Source: an uncultured archaeon
GTDB taxonomy: Archaea; Halobacteriota; Methanosarcinia; Methanosarcinales; Methanoperedenaceae
DNA: 64,000 nucleotides
Assembly: GCA_902386205.1 (NCBI GenBank)
Contig: CABMIH010000058.1
Span: forward strand, 1 to 64,000
Direction: 5' to 3'
Shown here: piece after piece, positions 8,840-17,602 of the stretch
How the letters are laid out: the number at the start of each line of letters is the position of its first letter
Numbering within the stretch: position 1 is the stretch's first letter
Program-made: the position numbers and the translations under genes
The notes under the pieces: generated by a model
Told to the model about the DNA's origin: nothing
Database searches by the model: none
Seen by the model: the letters and a program-made list of their open reading frames with translations, nothing else

Positions 8840-10237
8840 ATGGTTGAAAACTCTTTGGACTTTTCTGGTTATGGAATTATTGAATCTAATGGATCTGGAA
8901 CTATTGATTCAAAAAAATTTGTAACAGAAGGTACGATATACATCGAAGGACATGCTGATAGTAAGTACGGCGAGCTATATTCAGTTTCATGGATAAGAAA
9001 CATCAATGGAGTTAATGAAAGTGGGACAGCAACTGGTATTTATGGGAATCTTTTAACTTCAGAAGAAGTTACAGCATTTGTTTCAAAATTTGGTGAAATT
9101 CCAAGCAACTGGCAGGATCCAGAATTAGATTCAGAGGTAAGAATTCCCCGATATAATCAGGATTGGGCACAGAAAAAGAAAACTCCCTTACATGATAAAT
9201 ATAGACCACAAAAGGAAAATGGACAGGAACCAAGGGCACAGGATAATCCTAAGGAAGAACAACAGGTTCAGCAAGAAGCATCACCGCAACCATCTGAATC
9301 TGGAGATGAACAGACTAAACGGGCAGAACAAGTGAAAACTACAGCTGATCTCGATGATATTGAAATATTCAAACTAAGGATACAGGATGAGACTAGACAG
9401 ATGGAACTTGATCAAAAAACGCCTGTTATTTCCCAAGATTATATGGGTAGCCAGTACCAATACAAGATACACCAACAACGCCAAAAAGCAGAAAGTGATT
9501 TAAGATTTATAGAGGTTCAGGCAAATTCCCCAGCAGCTGCAGCTGCTTATATGATTACAAACAATCGGGATTTCGCTGAAACTATGGGAATACTTTCGAA
9601 CATTATGGTAACTACAGCTGCAATGAGAGGGAGTGCAGGTAAAGAAGCATTTAATTATACAGAAACGAATTTTACAGTAACAAATAGTCATAGCCAATTA
9701 GAATCCCCAAAAACAGAAACTTCCTCTGATTTACCTGCCGAGCCAACTCCAAAAGCTCGTGCATCATCAGCTCACGCACCAGCATTACCAACATCTGCGC
9801 CTAAAAATCAAATTAATTATGATAATCTTATTGCGTATACTCGAAGATTTTTCAACTTACGTCCATCGGACAGGACGGAAACTGGTATGCTTTACATCCC
9901 TGGGTTAAGGTCGAATCCAGTAAAAAGTGGTTTTGAAGGCGGGCCATGGGTTGGTACCCAACGCGGACATGTTCCACGTGGGAAAGGTTCGGGCTATTCA
10001 TCAGGAGCTCCATCCCAAGGCAATATAGGGACCCATGTAGAGGGGCATGCCATCCAAAAAATGTGGGAAGTTGGTGCAAAGAAAGCAGTTCTTGTGGTTG
10101 GGAGCAAGCCCTGTGGTGTATGTCTTCGCAGCATCAAAAACGCCTTACCGAAGGGTGCGGAATTAGAGGTTATTTACCCAGCCCCCAATAATCCAGGTTC
10201 TTGGAATAGCTCTCACTTTAAGGGTAATGAATGGTAA
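8840..10237 (+). CDS. Polymorphic-toxin-like protein with C-terminal DddA/SCP1.201-type deaminase domain
   Basis: 465 residues. Layout: beta-rich N-terminal region (1-100), Q/E/P-rich linker (105-170), helical region (170-265), S/T/P/A linker (285-325), then a deaminase domain (about 328-465). The domain shows SSGAP, then H399-V-E401 in GTHVEG, then C425-G-V-C428 in KPCGVC. Order, spacing and flanks match the zinc-dependent DddA toxin (AGHVEG...TCGFC, with H-to-C spacing 26 here against 28 there). DddA deaminates cytosine in double-stranded DNA; other relatives act on single-stranded DNA or RNA, so the substrate here is open. No immunity gene follows: 118 bases later comes a tRNA gene. Confidence 0.8.
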   Translation: MVENSLDFSGYGIIESNGSGTIDSKKFVTEGTIYIEGHADSKYGELYSVSWIRNINGVNESGTATGIYGNLLTSEEVTAFVSKFGEIPSNWQDPELDSEVRIPRYNQDWAQKKKTPLHDKYRPQKENGQEPRAQDNPKEEQQVQQEASPQPSESGDEQTKRAEQVKTTADLDDIEIFKLRIQDETRQMELDQKTPVISQDYMGSQYQYKIHQQRQKAESDLRFIEVQANSPAAAAAYMITNNRDFAETMGILSNIMVTTAAMRGSAGKEAFNYTETNFTVTNSHSQLESPKTETSSDLPAEPTPKARASSAHAPALPTSAPKNQINYDNLIAYTRRFFNLRPSDRTETGMLYIPGLRSNPVKSGFEGGPWVGTQRGHVPRGKGSGYSSGAPSQGNIGTHVEGHAIQKMWEVGAKKAVLVVGSKPCGVCLRSIKNALPKGAELEVIYPAPNNPGSWNSSHFKGNEW

Positions 10238-10354
10238 GCGGGCACGACATACCGGCTCCTGCGCCTTCTGCGGTCATCCTCCCAGCGTGCTTCGTCATGG
10301 ACTCTCGTTGACCAGTGCAGGGACTTTCACTTCGTTGACTCAACTATAAGATTA

Positions 10355-10439
10355 TGCGGGGGATGGGATTTGAACCCACGAATTCCTGCGAAACAGGACC
10401 CTGAATCCTGCGCCTTTGACCGGACTTGGCAACCCCCGC
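10355..10439 (-). tRNA. tRNA-Leu (anticodon CAG)
   Basis: The minus strand folds as a type II tRNA: acceptor GCGGGGG/CCCCCGC with A73, a D arm with GCC/GGC, anticodon stem CAGGA/UCCUG with loop UUCAGGG giving CAG, an extra arm, and T stem GUGGG/CCCAU around UUCAAAU. CCA is not encoded. Its 3' end faces the deaminase cassette, the usual side for integrating islands, but no matching attachment repeat was seen on the far side. Confidence 0.93.
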
Positions 10440-10452
10440 ATTGGGGTATTCA

Positions 10453-11358
10453 CTACAGTAGTTTCATGAGCAATGCCTTCTGCGCATGCAACCTGTTCTC
10501 TGCCTGGTCAAAAACAGCCGAGTGCGGCCCATCTACGATGTCCGCCGCGATTTCCTCGCCGCGGTGGGCGGGAAGGCAGTGGAGTACCATCACATCATGC
10601 TTGGCTTGTTCTAAAAGCTTACTGTTGATCTGGTAAGGTTTGAAATCGTGCAGTCTCTGGTCGTATTCATCCTCGTCTCCCATGGAAACCCAGACATCAG
10701 TAGAGAGGATATCCGCATTTTTTGCAGCTTTCATGGGATCGCGGACGATATTGACCGTCCCTCCCAGTTCCTTTGCTTTTTCTACGATATCGTTTCGGGG
10801 CTCATAACCTTCAGGGCACGCGACCGTTATTTTCATGCCTGTGAGAGCGCATGCAAGTATCGTGGAATTGCATACGTTATTGCCATCGCCTATCCACGAA
10901 AAGTTGAGACCTTTGAATTTCCCTTTGTATTCACGTATCGTAAGAAGGTCGGCAAGCAACTGGCAGGGGTGCTCAATATCCGAGAGACCGTTGATGACAG
11001 GCACGGTCGCATTTTTTGATAATTCGATAAGTGTTTCATGCTTATAAACGCGCGCCATGATAGCGTTCACATAGCGGGACATCACGCGGGCCGTGTCGGC
11101 TACAGATTCACCGCGTCCGAGCTGGATATCCTTATAATTCAGGTAGATCGCATGCCCGCCAAGTTCGGTCATCGCAACTTCGAAAGAGATGCGCGTGCGT
11201 GTTGAGGATTTTTCAAATAGCATGGCAAGGGTTTTGTTCTTCAGGGCAGTTGACGTTTTCCCTCGCGCCCTTTTTTCCTTCATGTCCGAAGCTGTATCAA
11301 GTAAATTAATGATATCCGGATATGATAAATCTGCGAGGGATAACAGGTGCGATGGCAA
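10453..11358 (-). CDS. argF: Ornithine carbamoyltransferase
   Basis: Makes citrulline from ornithine and carbamoyl phosphate (arginine synthesis). Carbamoyl-phosphate motif STRTR near residue 51, HPCQ in the middle and the ornithine-site HCLPAHRGEE near the C-terminus are all present. 301 residues, normal length. The annotated start is TTG (11358); no ATG lies nearby in frame. It is divergent from sucC with an AT-rich promoter region between them. The next pathway gene, argG, is in this window but carries an internal stop. Confidence 0.95.
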   Translation of the reverse strand: MPSHLLSLADLSYPDIINLLDTASDMKEKRARGKTSTALKNKTLAMLFEKSSTRTRISFEVAMTELGGHAIYLNYKDIQLGRGESVADTARVMSRYVNAIMARVYKHETLIELSKNATVPVINGLSDIEHPCQLLADLLTIREYKGKFKGLNFSWIGDGNNVCNSTILACALTGMKITVACPEGYEPRNDIVEKAKELGGTVNIVRDPMKAAKNADILSTDVWVSMGDEDEYDQRLHDFKPYQINSKLLEQAKHDVMVLHCLPAHRGEEIAADIVDGPHSAVFDQAENRLHAQKALLMKLL

Positions 11359-11467
11359 AAACAGGACACTCCATTTCTTATAATCTCATAATAGTAGATA
11401 CCTATTTAAATTACTTTTGATAAAGTAACTATTAAAATGAAGTTTCAGACGATATGGGGAGTTGGTC

Positions 11468-12574
11468 ATGAAGCTATATGAACATCAAGCCAAGGGGATT
11501 TTTTCAAAATATCATATCCCTGTCCCTGAAGGCAGTCTCATAACAAAAGCCGGCGATGCAATGGAGATAGCAGAAAAACTGGGTGATGTGGTCATTAAAG
11601 CCCAGGTGACTGCCGGCGGGCGCGGGAAAGCAGGAGGTATAGCAACTGCATCAGGACCAGAGGATGCAGAAACAGCCGCGCAGCGGATCCTGGGGATGTC
11701 AATAAAAGGATTACCTGTAAAAAAAGTGCTCATCGAGCAATACAGGAAACCGCAAAAAGAGATGTACCTTGGAATAACAATAGACAGGAAGGCGCGCCGC
11801 CCGATAATAATGGCAAGTACACAGGGGGGTGTGGACATTGAGGAGATTGCAAGGAGCTCTCCTGAAAAGATAACCAGAATGCATATCCATCCGCTCACCG
11901 GAGTTCACGATTATCAGGCAAGGATGATCGCTTATCAACTGGATAAGGAAAATTCATTGACCATCTATGACGTGATAAAAAAACTCTACCGCGTTTTCGA
12001 TGATCACGACTGCATACTTGCCGAGATCAACCCGCTTGCTCTGACAGCGCAGGGTATTGTTGCCCTTGATGCCAAGATGGTCATTGATGACAATGCTCTT
12101 TTCAGGCAGGAGTTCGGGGAAGAAGAATCTGTTTCTCTTGAATATCTGGCTAAGAAAAGCGGCATGAGTTACGTAGGCCTTGACGGCAATATCGGCTGCA
12201 TCGTGAACGGCGCAGGCCTTGCAATGGCAACCCTTGATATGATCAAACAATATGGGGGCGAGCCTGCTGATTTCATGGACGTGAGGGCTGGCGCGAACGA
12301 GGAACAGGTAAGAACGGCGCTCAGGATAGTTTCCTCCAACGTGAATGTAAAAGCCATTGTCGTTAATATTTTCGGAGGGCTTACAAAATGCGATGAAGTC
12401 GCCCGCGCGATAGTTGATGTGATCTCAGAAATAAAAGTACCTCTCGTAGTAAGGCTTGCAGGGACAAATGAACAGGAAGGGCGAAAGATGCTTGAGAAAT
12501 ACGGTTTAATTACAGTATCATCGACTGAAGAAGCTGCTATGGAAGTGGTGAAACTTGGGGATTCTCATAGATAA
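11468..12574 (+). CDS. sucC: Succinate-CoA ligase (ADP-forming) beta subunit
   Basis: ATP-grasp beta subunit of succinyl-CoA synthetase. Features include MKLYEHQAKGIFSKYHIPVP at the N-terminus, VIKAQVTAGGRGKAGG, and the C-terminal IFGGLTKCDEVARAI CoA-ligase segment. ATG 11468 is preferred over the upstream TTG at 11462 because GGGGAG at 11456-11461 is well placed. It overlaps sucD by 20 bases, so the two subunits are coupled. It gives substrate-level ATP or succinyl-CoA within a partial TCA route together with mdh. Confidence 0.95.
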   Translation: MKLYEHQAKGIFSKYHIPVPEGSLITKAGDAMEIAEKLGDVVIKAQVTAGGRGKAGGIATASGPEDAETAAQRILGMSIKGLPVKKVLIEQYRKPQKEMYLGITIDRKARRPIIMASTQGGVDIEEIARSSPEKITRMHIHPLTGVHDYQARMIAYQLDKENSLTIYDVIKKLYRVFDDHDCILAEINPLALTAQGIVALDAKMVIDDNALFRQEFGEEESVSLEYLAKKSGMSYVGLDGNIGCIVNGAGLAMATLDMIKQYGGEPADFMDVRAGANEEQVRTALRIVSSNVNVKAIVVNIFGGLTKCDEVARAIVDVISEIKVPLVVRLAGTNEQEGRKMLEKYGLITVSSTEEAAMEVVKLGDSHR

Positions 12575-13424
12575 TCACACCCGGCTCCTTGTCCAGGGTA
12601 TCACAGGCCGTGAAGGGTCTTTACAGGCAAAACAGATGAAGGACTTCGGGACAAATATCGTGGGAGGCGTTACACCGGGAAAAGACGGGCAGGAAATACA
12701 TGGCATCCCGGTTTTTGACTCGGTAAAAGAGGCAATGGATGATACGAATCCCAACGCATCGGTTATTTTTGTTCCCCCCAGGTTTGCCGCAGATGCTATT
12801 TTTGAATCTATAGACGGGGGCATCGAATTGATAGTGGCCATTACCGAAGGGATCCCTGTTCATGATATGATGCGCGTATGCGCATACCTTGAAAACTCAT
12901 CCTCGCAGCTTATAGGCCCCAACTGCCCGGGCATAACTACTCCGGGTGGATCAAAGATCGGGATCATGCCAAATCCCATACATCTTGCAGGGAATGTGGG
13001 TCTGGTCTCAAGAAGCGGGACCCTCACTTATGAGATAATAGACCTTTTGTCAGGGAACGGGATCGGGCAATCAACGTCAGTTGGCATCGGGGGAGATCAG
13101 GTGATAGGGACTTCATTTGTGGACATCCTGGAACTCTTTGAAAGCGACACGAAGACCGATGTTATCGTGCTGGTAGGTGAGATCGGGGGAACAGCAGAGG
13201 AGGATTCGATCGATTTCATGAAGCAGATGAGAAAACCTGTAATTGCATATATTGTGGGTGTGTCAGCGCCGCCGGGGAAGACCATGGGTCATGCAGGCGC
13301 TATTGTTTCGACCGGAAGCGGGACTGCACTTGAGAAAATAAAAGCATTCGAAAGGGCGGGGATCACAATTGGAAGAAGCCCGAAAGACATAGTGCTGAAA
13401 CTAACCAATATCTTGAAAAAATAA
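12555..13424 (+). CDS. sucD: Succinate-CoA ligase alpha subunit
   Basis: Alpha subunit with the CoA-binding Rossmann fold (VQGITGREGSLQAKQM), IGPNCPGI, and the phosphohistidine motif GHAGAIV near residue 243. 289 residues is normal. The TTG start at 12555 gives the expected MGILID N-terminus and lies inside the sucC 3' end. Partner of the upstream gene; the heterodimer or tetramer acts in the cytosol. Confidence 0.95.
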   Translation: MGILIDNHTRLLVQGITGREGSLQAKQMKDFGTNIVGGVTPGKDGQEIHGIPVFDSVKEAMDDTNPNASVIFVPPRFAADAIFESIDGGIELIVAITEGIPVHDMMRVCAYLENSSSQLIGPNCPGITTPGGSKIGIMPNPIHLAGNVGLVSRSGTLTYEIIDLLSGNGIGQSTSVGIGGDQVIGTSFVDILELFESDTKTDVIVLVGEIGGTAEEDSIDFMKQMRKPVIAYIVGVSAPPGKTMGHAGAIVSTGSGTALEKIKAFERAGITIGRSPKDIVLKLTNILKK

Positions 13425-13480
13425 TAAATTTAGTAATATTACCAGACCGAAACCCTTATATATAGTGATGTCACGTATGG

Positions 13481-13616
13481 GTATAATGTAGATTCACATT
13501 ATACTTATCATCATCATAGAGGAGGGTGATAATTAAAGTGTGTCCGAGCCCGCTACCTCCTACGGGTTGCTCTTCTGTTGCTATTAGGGGGTGAAAACCC
13601 CCCCTCGGACAAACTT
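13481..13616 (+). ncRNA. Candidate structured small RNA with SD and anti-SD-like elements
   Basis: TATA box CTTATATATA at 13455-13464 predicts a start near 13481-13485. From there: a 9-bp perfect hairpin (13481-13489/13496-13504), an SD-like GGAGGGTGAT (13521-13530), then an 8-bp closing stem (13541-13548/13604-13611). That stem encloses CCCG/CGGG with loop CTACCTCCTA and a GGGGG/CCCCC hairpin (13587-13602). The loop CCTCCT can pair with the SD-like GGAGG. A GTG reading frame of 18 codons (13538-13594) uses this SD, so a leader peptide is an alternative. The rest of the 13425-13748 gap has only a weak 24-codon minus-strand frame (about 13663-13737). Confidence 0.45.
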
Positions 13617-13748
13617 AAGCTCTTTTAGAAGTTTTCTTCGGAATTGGGACATACAGGTCATGTTTTGCTGTTTATCGTTGCTCGCTCTGATTCAGGTTCA
13701 ACGATTGTGCCCACCATTTTATCATCGACTCTCATATTAAGTTTGAGT

Positions 13749-15341
13749 TCATCCCGGATTTATCCCGGACTGTCCTTTTCGTTTAAACTGTTTCTCATAG
13801 ACTTCCTTAACCCTGTTTATCGTATCAGCATCCATGTGTGACTTGTCCTCCCTTATCCTCGTTATCCTTGCAAACCTCAGGGCAAAGCCAGATTTATAGG
13901 TCGGACTCCTCTGTATTTCAGTGAATGCAACTTCGACTACGATTTCTGGCCTGACGTACACCGTAGATTTTGTTTCCGAGATTTTAAGGGAGAGAAGCCT
14001 TTGAGTTATATTCTTGAATCCCTGGTCAGTAAGCCCCTTGAAGGTTTTCCCGATTATATCGAAGTCGCCTTCCTCTTTTATTGCGCCAAGATAATAGTTA
14101 CTCAGCCACCCTGTCCTTCTGCCATATCCCCAATCTGCAGCGACTATGACCAGATCAAGGGTTTCTGCAGGTTTAATCTTGAACCATTTTTTGCCTCTCT
14201 TCCCGGGTGTATAGGGACTATCCATTGCTTTTGCCATTAAACCTTCATGGCCCTTAGCGAGGGCACGATTCAGGAAATCCTCAACATCGGAAACATCCTG
14301 AGATATTTTTCTTTCCGCAAGCAGCGCTGGACATATGCTGGCTAACAGATTCCACCTCTTTTCATAAGGCATATCAATGGTGGTTGTTCCCTCAATGTAC
14401 AGGATATCAAAAAGATAGAGCTTGACTGGTATTTCCTTCCTGACTTTTTCCACCTCCTGTATTCTTCGAAAGCGCCTCATAAGTTCCTGGAAAGGAAGAG
14501 GTTTACCATTTTTAATCGCTATGACTTCGCCTTCGAACACTGCCTCCCCCACTTTAAATTTACCTGATAGTTCAACGATCTCCGGTAAGCTCAAGGTAAC
14601 ATCGCTAAGTCTCCTGCTAAAAATTCTTGTCTCTTCGTTCTTCTTATGGATTTGAATTCTTGCACCATCGAATTTATATTCGAAAGCCCATCTTTTTCCC
14701 TCTTTAAAGATTTCACCAATGCTATACGCCATCTCAGCCAGCATGGGCTTAATTGGCCTGAATAGCTGAAGATCAATTCTCCTGAGCCCTGAATCACCTT
14801 CTATGAGGGCCAGCCTCGCAACCTCCCCGATATCTCCAAGAAGCATATTCGCCCGCATAACAAGCTCGGGGTCGATGCGTGCCGCGCTTGCTATGGCTTC
14901 TATCATCAATCCCTCGCTGACTCCATGTTGCATTTCGCCAAATATCATCTTAACGAGATAAGTGGCTTCGAGGGGGCTTGCCTCCCCAAGAAGGCTCTCC
15001 AGCAGGTTTTGCCTCTTCTGCCTTGAGCCTGTACCTCTGGAAGCCGAAATCTCATCAAAATACATTCTGACACTTAAAATTGTAAGTGGAACCGGGAGCA
15101 GGGTAGTTTGTTTCTCCTTCCTTTCCAGAATCTGCTTCAGCGTAGAATATCCTATTTCCAGGGACCCGCGTTCTGCCTCCGGGAAAATAATACCGATTAT
15201 CTGGGTCACTGCGGGGGCTATTTCCTCTTCCTCTAATCCGCACAGGAAATCACTTATCAATTCTATTTTTTCATTGCGCCTGGTTGTCCTGGCCAGCTTA
15301 TCACAAAGACTGGCAAGATTGGAAAAGAGAGTTTCTTTCAT
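13749..15341 (-). CDS. lig: ATP-dependent DNA ligase (archaeal type)
   Basis: Replicative ligase joining nicks with ATP. The nucleotidyl-lysine motif EYKFDGARIQIHK is at about residue 245. FSRRLSDVT, FEGEVIAI (motif III region), EGLMAKAMDSPYTPGKRGKKWFKIKP (motifs IV/V) and the C-terminal OB fold follow. An N-terminal helical DNA-binding domain occupies residues 1-210. ATG at 15341 (MKETLFSN) is preferred over the in-frame ATG four codons upstream because family members start there. Confident call; about 530 residues, normal length. Confidence 0.93.
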   Translation of the reverse strand: MKETLFSNLASLCDKLARTTRRNEKIELISDFLCGLEEEEIAPAVTQIIGIIFPEAERGSLEIGYSTLKQILERKEKQTTLLPVPLTILSVRMYFDEISASRGTGSRQKRQNLLESLLGEASPLEATYLVKMIFGEMQHGVSEGLMIEAIASAARIDPELVMRANMLLGDIGEVARLALIEGDSGLRRIDLQLFRPIKPMLAEMAYSIGEIFKEGKRWAFEYKFDGARIQIHKKNEETRIFSRRLSDVTLSLPEIVELSGKFKVGEAVFEGEVIAIKNGKPLPFQELMRRFRRIQEVEKVRKEIPVKLYLFDILYIEGTTTIDMPYEKRWNLLASICPALLAERKISQDVSDVEDFLNRALAKGHEGLMAKAMDSPYTPGKRGKKWFKIKPAETLDLVIVAADWGYGRRTGWLSNYYLGAIKEEGDFDIIGKTFKGLTDQGFKNITQRLLSLKISETKSTVYVRPEIVVEVAFTEIQRSPTYKSGFALRFARITRIREDKSHMDADTINRVKEVYEKQFKRKGQSGINPG

Positions 15342-15499
15342 CACATATATCAAATTTTTTCTATAGAATATAAGTTGTGGTACATAGATGCCTACACCTG
15401 CTATGGGTGTTATCTCCCAGCGCGGTATCCTAATGCCAGGTCGGATTCCTGCCGAGGCGTATCAGAAAGAAGATGCTAAAAAAGGCACTCTCAGTATGC

Positions 15500-15715
15500 A
15501 ATGAAGTTATTGCTATAGTTGAGAAGCAGATGCAGTGCATCGTAATCAACAACCAGCACTTTCCTGACGTGATTTTTCCCTTGCCGGCTCGCTAATAGAT
15601 TCCGGTCTCTTCTCCCTGATAACCTGAAGCATTCGCAGTCGCTCGCGGGTCAAGATCTTTCCTGGAAAGAAATAACTCTGAGTCCGGATTTTCAGCAGAT
15701 AAAGATGATTCGGAT
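15500..15715 (-). pseudogene. Decayed HVO_A0114-like HTH regulator fragment
   Basis: Minus-strand frames contain KILTRERLRMLQVIREKRPE followed by SISEPAREKSRQ, which matches the start of the winged-helix antitoxin/regulator family (LTxERLxLLxxIxxxxPESxxELA). The frame then breaks, and a second frame gives VRKVLVVDYDALHLLLNYS. The start and C-terminus are unclear. It lies in the 15354-15764 gap, which otherwise holds nothing I can name. Probably a broken regulator or antitoxin relic. Confidence 0.45.
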
Positions 15716-15764
15716 GGACGGCAGGACAATGATGGGTCGGATCATCCTTTCTTTTTTATCCCTG

Positions 15765-16862
15765 CTACCTTCTATCATGCCATATGATCTGATTTGATGG
15801 ACCGGAAGTAGTTGACCCGCCAAATATATATGCACGGTTTCCATCGTATGCCACTGCAACTCTATCCCTTGGAGAGGGAAGACGTTCAGGCAATGTATAG
15901 AGCTTCTTTTTAGATGGGCTATAGACATTAATTTCATCAGTGAGATTTCCACCTTTGTCGCCACCGTATGAATAAATGTAACCTTTACTCCAGAATCCTT
16001 CCAGGTTGTCATATGGAGCTGGCAGGCTATCAAAATACTTCATTTCTGAAGCAACAGGATATGAAGCCCTGCTGAGCCTTGTTACTTTCGCGATTGGATC
16101 AACACCTGTATCAGTTCCTGCACCCCCCATCAGATATACACTATCAGTATTGAAGTCATAAACACCCAATGCAGTATTTTGCCAGCAGGGCATTTTTATT
16201 GAAAGCCTGGTTAGATTTTCTGTCGATGTATTGAAAAGCCATATATCATCATACTTAGCCCAGGTAAAATTTTCCAGATAATCTACACCGCCAAAAATAA
16301 GAATAGACTCATTTGAGATTTTTATGGCTGTCATGCCATACGCTCCATTTCCGAATTCACCCAAATCTGAATTGTTTCCAATTACAGTAACATTATTTGT
16401 TGTATGATTATACTTAAGAATTTGACCGCCTTGCCCACTTTTTCCATGGCCGCCAAATATGTATGTTGCCTCTCTTGATGATATATAAACAGCTGTTGTA
16501 TACCACCTTGCGTAAGGAAATGAATCGGCCAATACAATTTCTATTGTATCCGCCCGGGGATCATATCTTTGAATTATGTTCGAAGCAGATTCATTGAAAG
16601 AACCTGACTTATCGATAGCTGTGCCGCCCAGGATATAAATATATCTTCCATCCCAGACTGCCCTAGCCCTATAGAGTGGATATGTTAAAGTCGTTGGCCT
16701 TACTTGAATTTTACCAGGCGATTTTTCATTAATTTCTTTCTCAATTACACTTTTTCTATCCACTGTGGCCTTCCCATTCGATATTACGCTTGCCACAGAA
16801 ATCAAAATGGTAAGAACAACAAATACTGCCATCATAATTTGAATTATTCTTCCTTTCTCCAT
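15765..16862 (-). CDS. Membrane-anchored kelch-repeat protein
   Basis: 365 residues. Residues about 8-28 are hydrophobic after a basic start, so this is a signal anchor or signal peptide. The rest is a six-bladed kelch beta-propeller: GG-containing blades at YILGGTA, YIFGGHG, LIFGGVD, YLMGGAG, YSYGGDK and YIFGGST, each followed by a blade-typical Y/W stretch. It is probably extracellular and may bind protein or glycan. No enzyme motif. It is monocistronic, with 740 bases of repeat-rich DNA upstream. Confidence 0.8.
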   Translation of the reverse strand: MEKGRIIQIMMAVFVVLTILISVASVISNGKATVDRKSVIEKEINEKSPGKIQVRPTTLTYPLYRARAVWDGRYIYILGGTAIDKSGSFNESASNIIQRYDPRADTIEIVLADSFPYARWYTTAVYISSREATYIFGGHGKSGQGGQILKYNHTTNNVTVIGNNSDLGEFGNGAYGMTAIKISNESILIFGGVDYLENFTWAKYDDIWLFNTSTENLTRLSIKMPCWQNTALGVYDFNTDSVYLMGGAGTDTGVDPIAKVTRLSRASYPVASEMKYFDSLPAPYDNLEGFWSKGYIYSYGGDKGGNLTDEINVYSPSKKKLYTLPERLPSPRDRVAVAYDGNRAYIFGGSTTSGPSNQIIWHDRR

Positions 16863-17152
16863 AACTCCACTTATCTACTTCTTATCTTTGTACTCCATAG
16901 TATATCTGTTGGTTGTAAGTCCCCTTTTCTCATTCCATCAAATCTGGTTCTTACAGAATATCACCATTGCCGGTCAACCTCTGAAACGCCAAGGCATCTC
17001 GGCATAGGTGAACGAGGATTTCCATTTTTTTTGCTGCTTTCTCAGATAAGATCTTCTAAAATACAGGGATTGTTTTTAAAGGCATTATAAAATATTCAAT
17101 TATGAGTATGAGTGAAAAACCGGGGAATAATGTGCGAAGATTTTCCTGAAGG

Positions 17153-17350
17153 AACCGCAGATAAAGACGCCCGGAGTCGCGAGCCTCCAGAGTCACGCCT
17201 CTGGAGGGCGTGTACACGTATGCCTGCGGGCATACGTGGGCGCAGAGTCGAGAACCGTTAGGTTTCGGTCTGGAGAAACGCAGGATTTCGGCAGGGATGA
17301 ATGCGGATTTGTTGCTGCGCATCTGCGTTTATCGGCGTCCATCTGCGGTT
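17153..17350 (+). repeat. 198-bp palindromic repeat with nested hairpins
   Basis: Bounded by inverted AACCGCAGAT (17153-17162) and ATCTGCGGTT (17341-17350). Inside are a 9-bp hairpin (17184-17192/17199-17207) and a perfect 10-bp hairpin CACGTATGCC/GGCATACGTG (17215-17224/17229-17238). Its GC content is higher than the flanks. It looks like a non-autonomous mobile or REP-type element. The rest of the 16863-17602 gap has no gene I can support. Confidence 0.55.
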
Positions 17351-17602
17351 TATATATCTCTATACTTCAAGAAATTGTATGGATGCACCAAACCACATTG
17401 TTTGCAGTCACACGACCCCTGATCGAGGTCGGATGCATCAACGTGAATGCTCATGGTTTTGTAATTTTTATCGATTCGCAGGTTTCAGTTTTTGAATCCA
17501 GGCGCCATCTCTATCATTTCGCTTGTATTTTTAAGTTTATTTAGGCGCGAAAACCATTTTTCATCATAGATTTAGATGATATTACTTGAAACTCCAGCGC
17601 AA

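Noticed and set aside
13663-13737. 24-codon minus-strand frame after the ligase gene
   Set aside because: Reads plausibly (MRVDDKMVGTIVEPESER) but has no start signal or known relative; could be chance.
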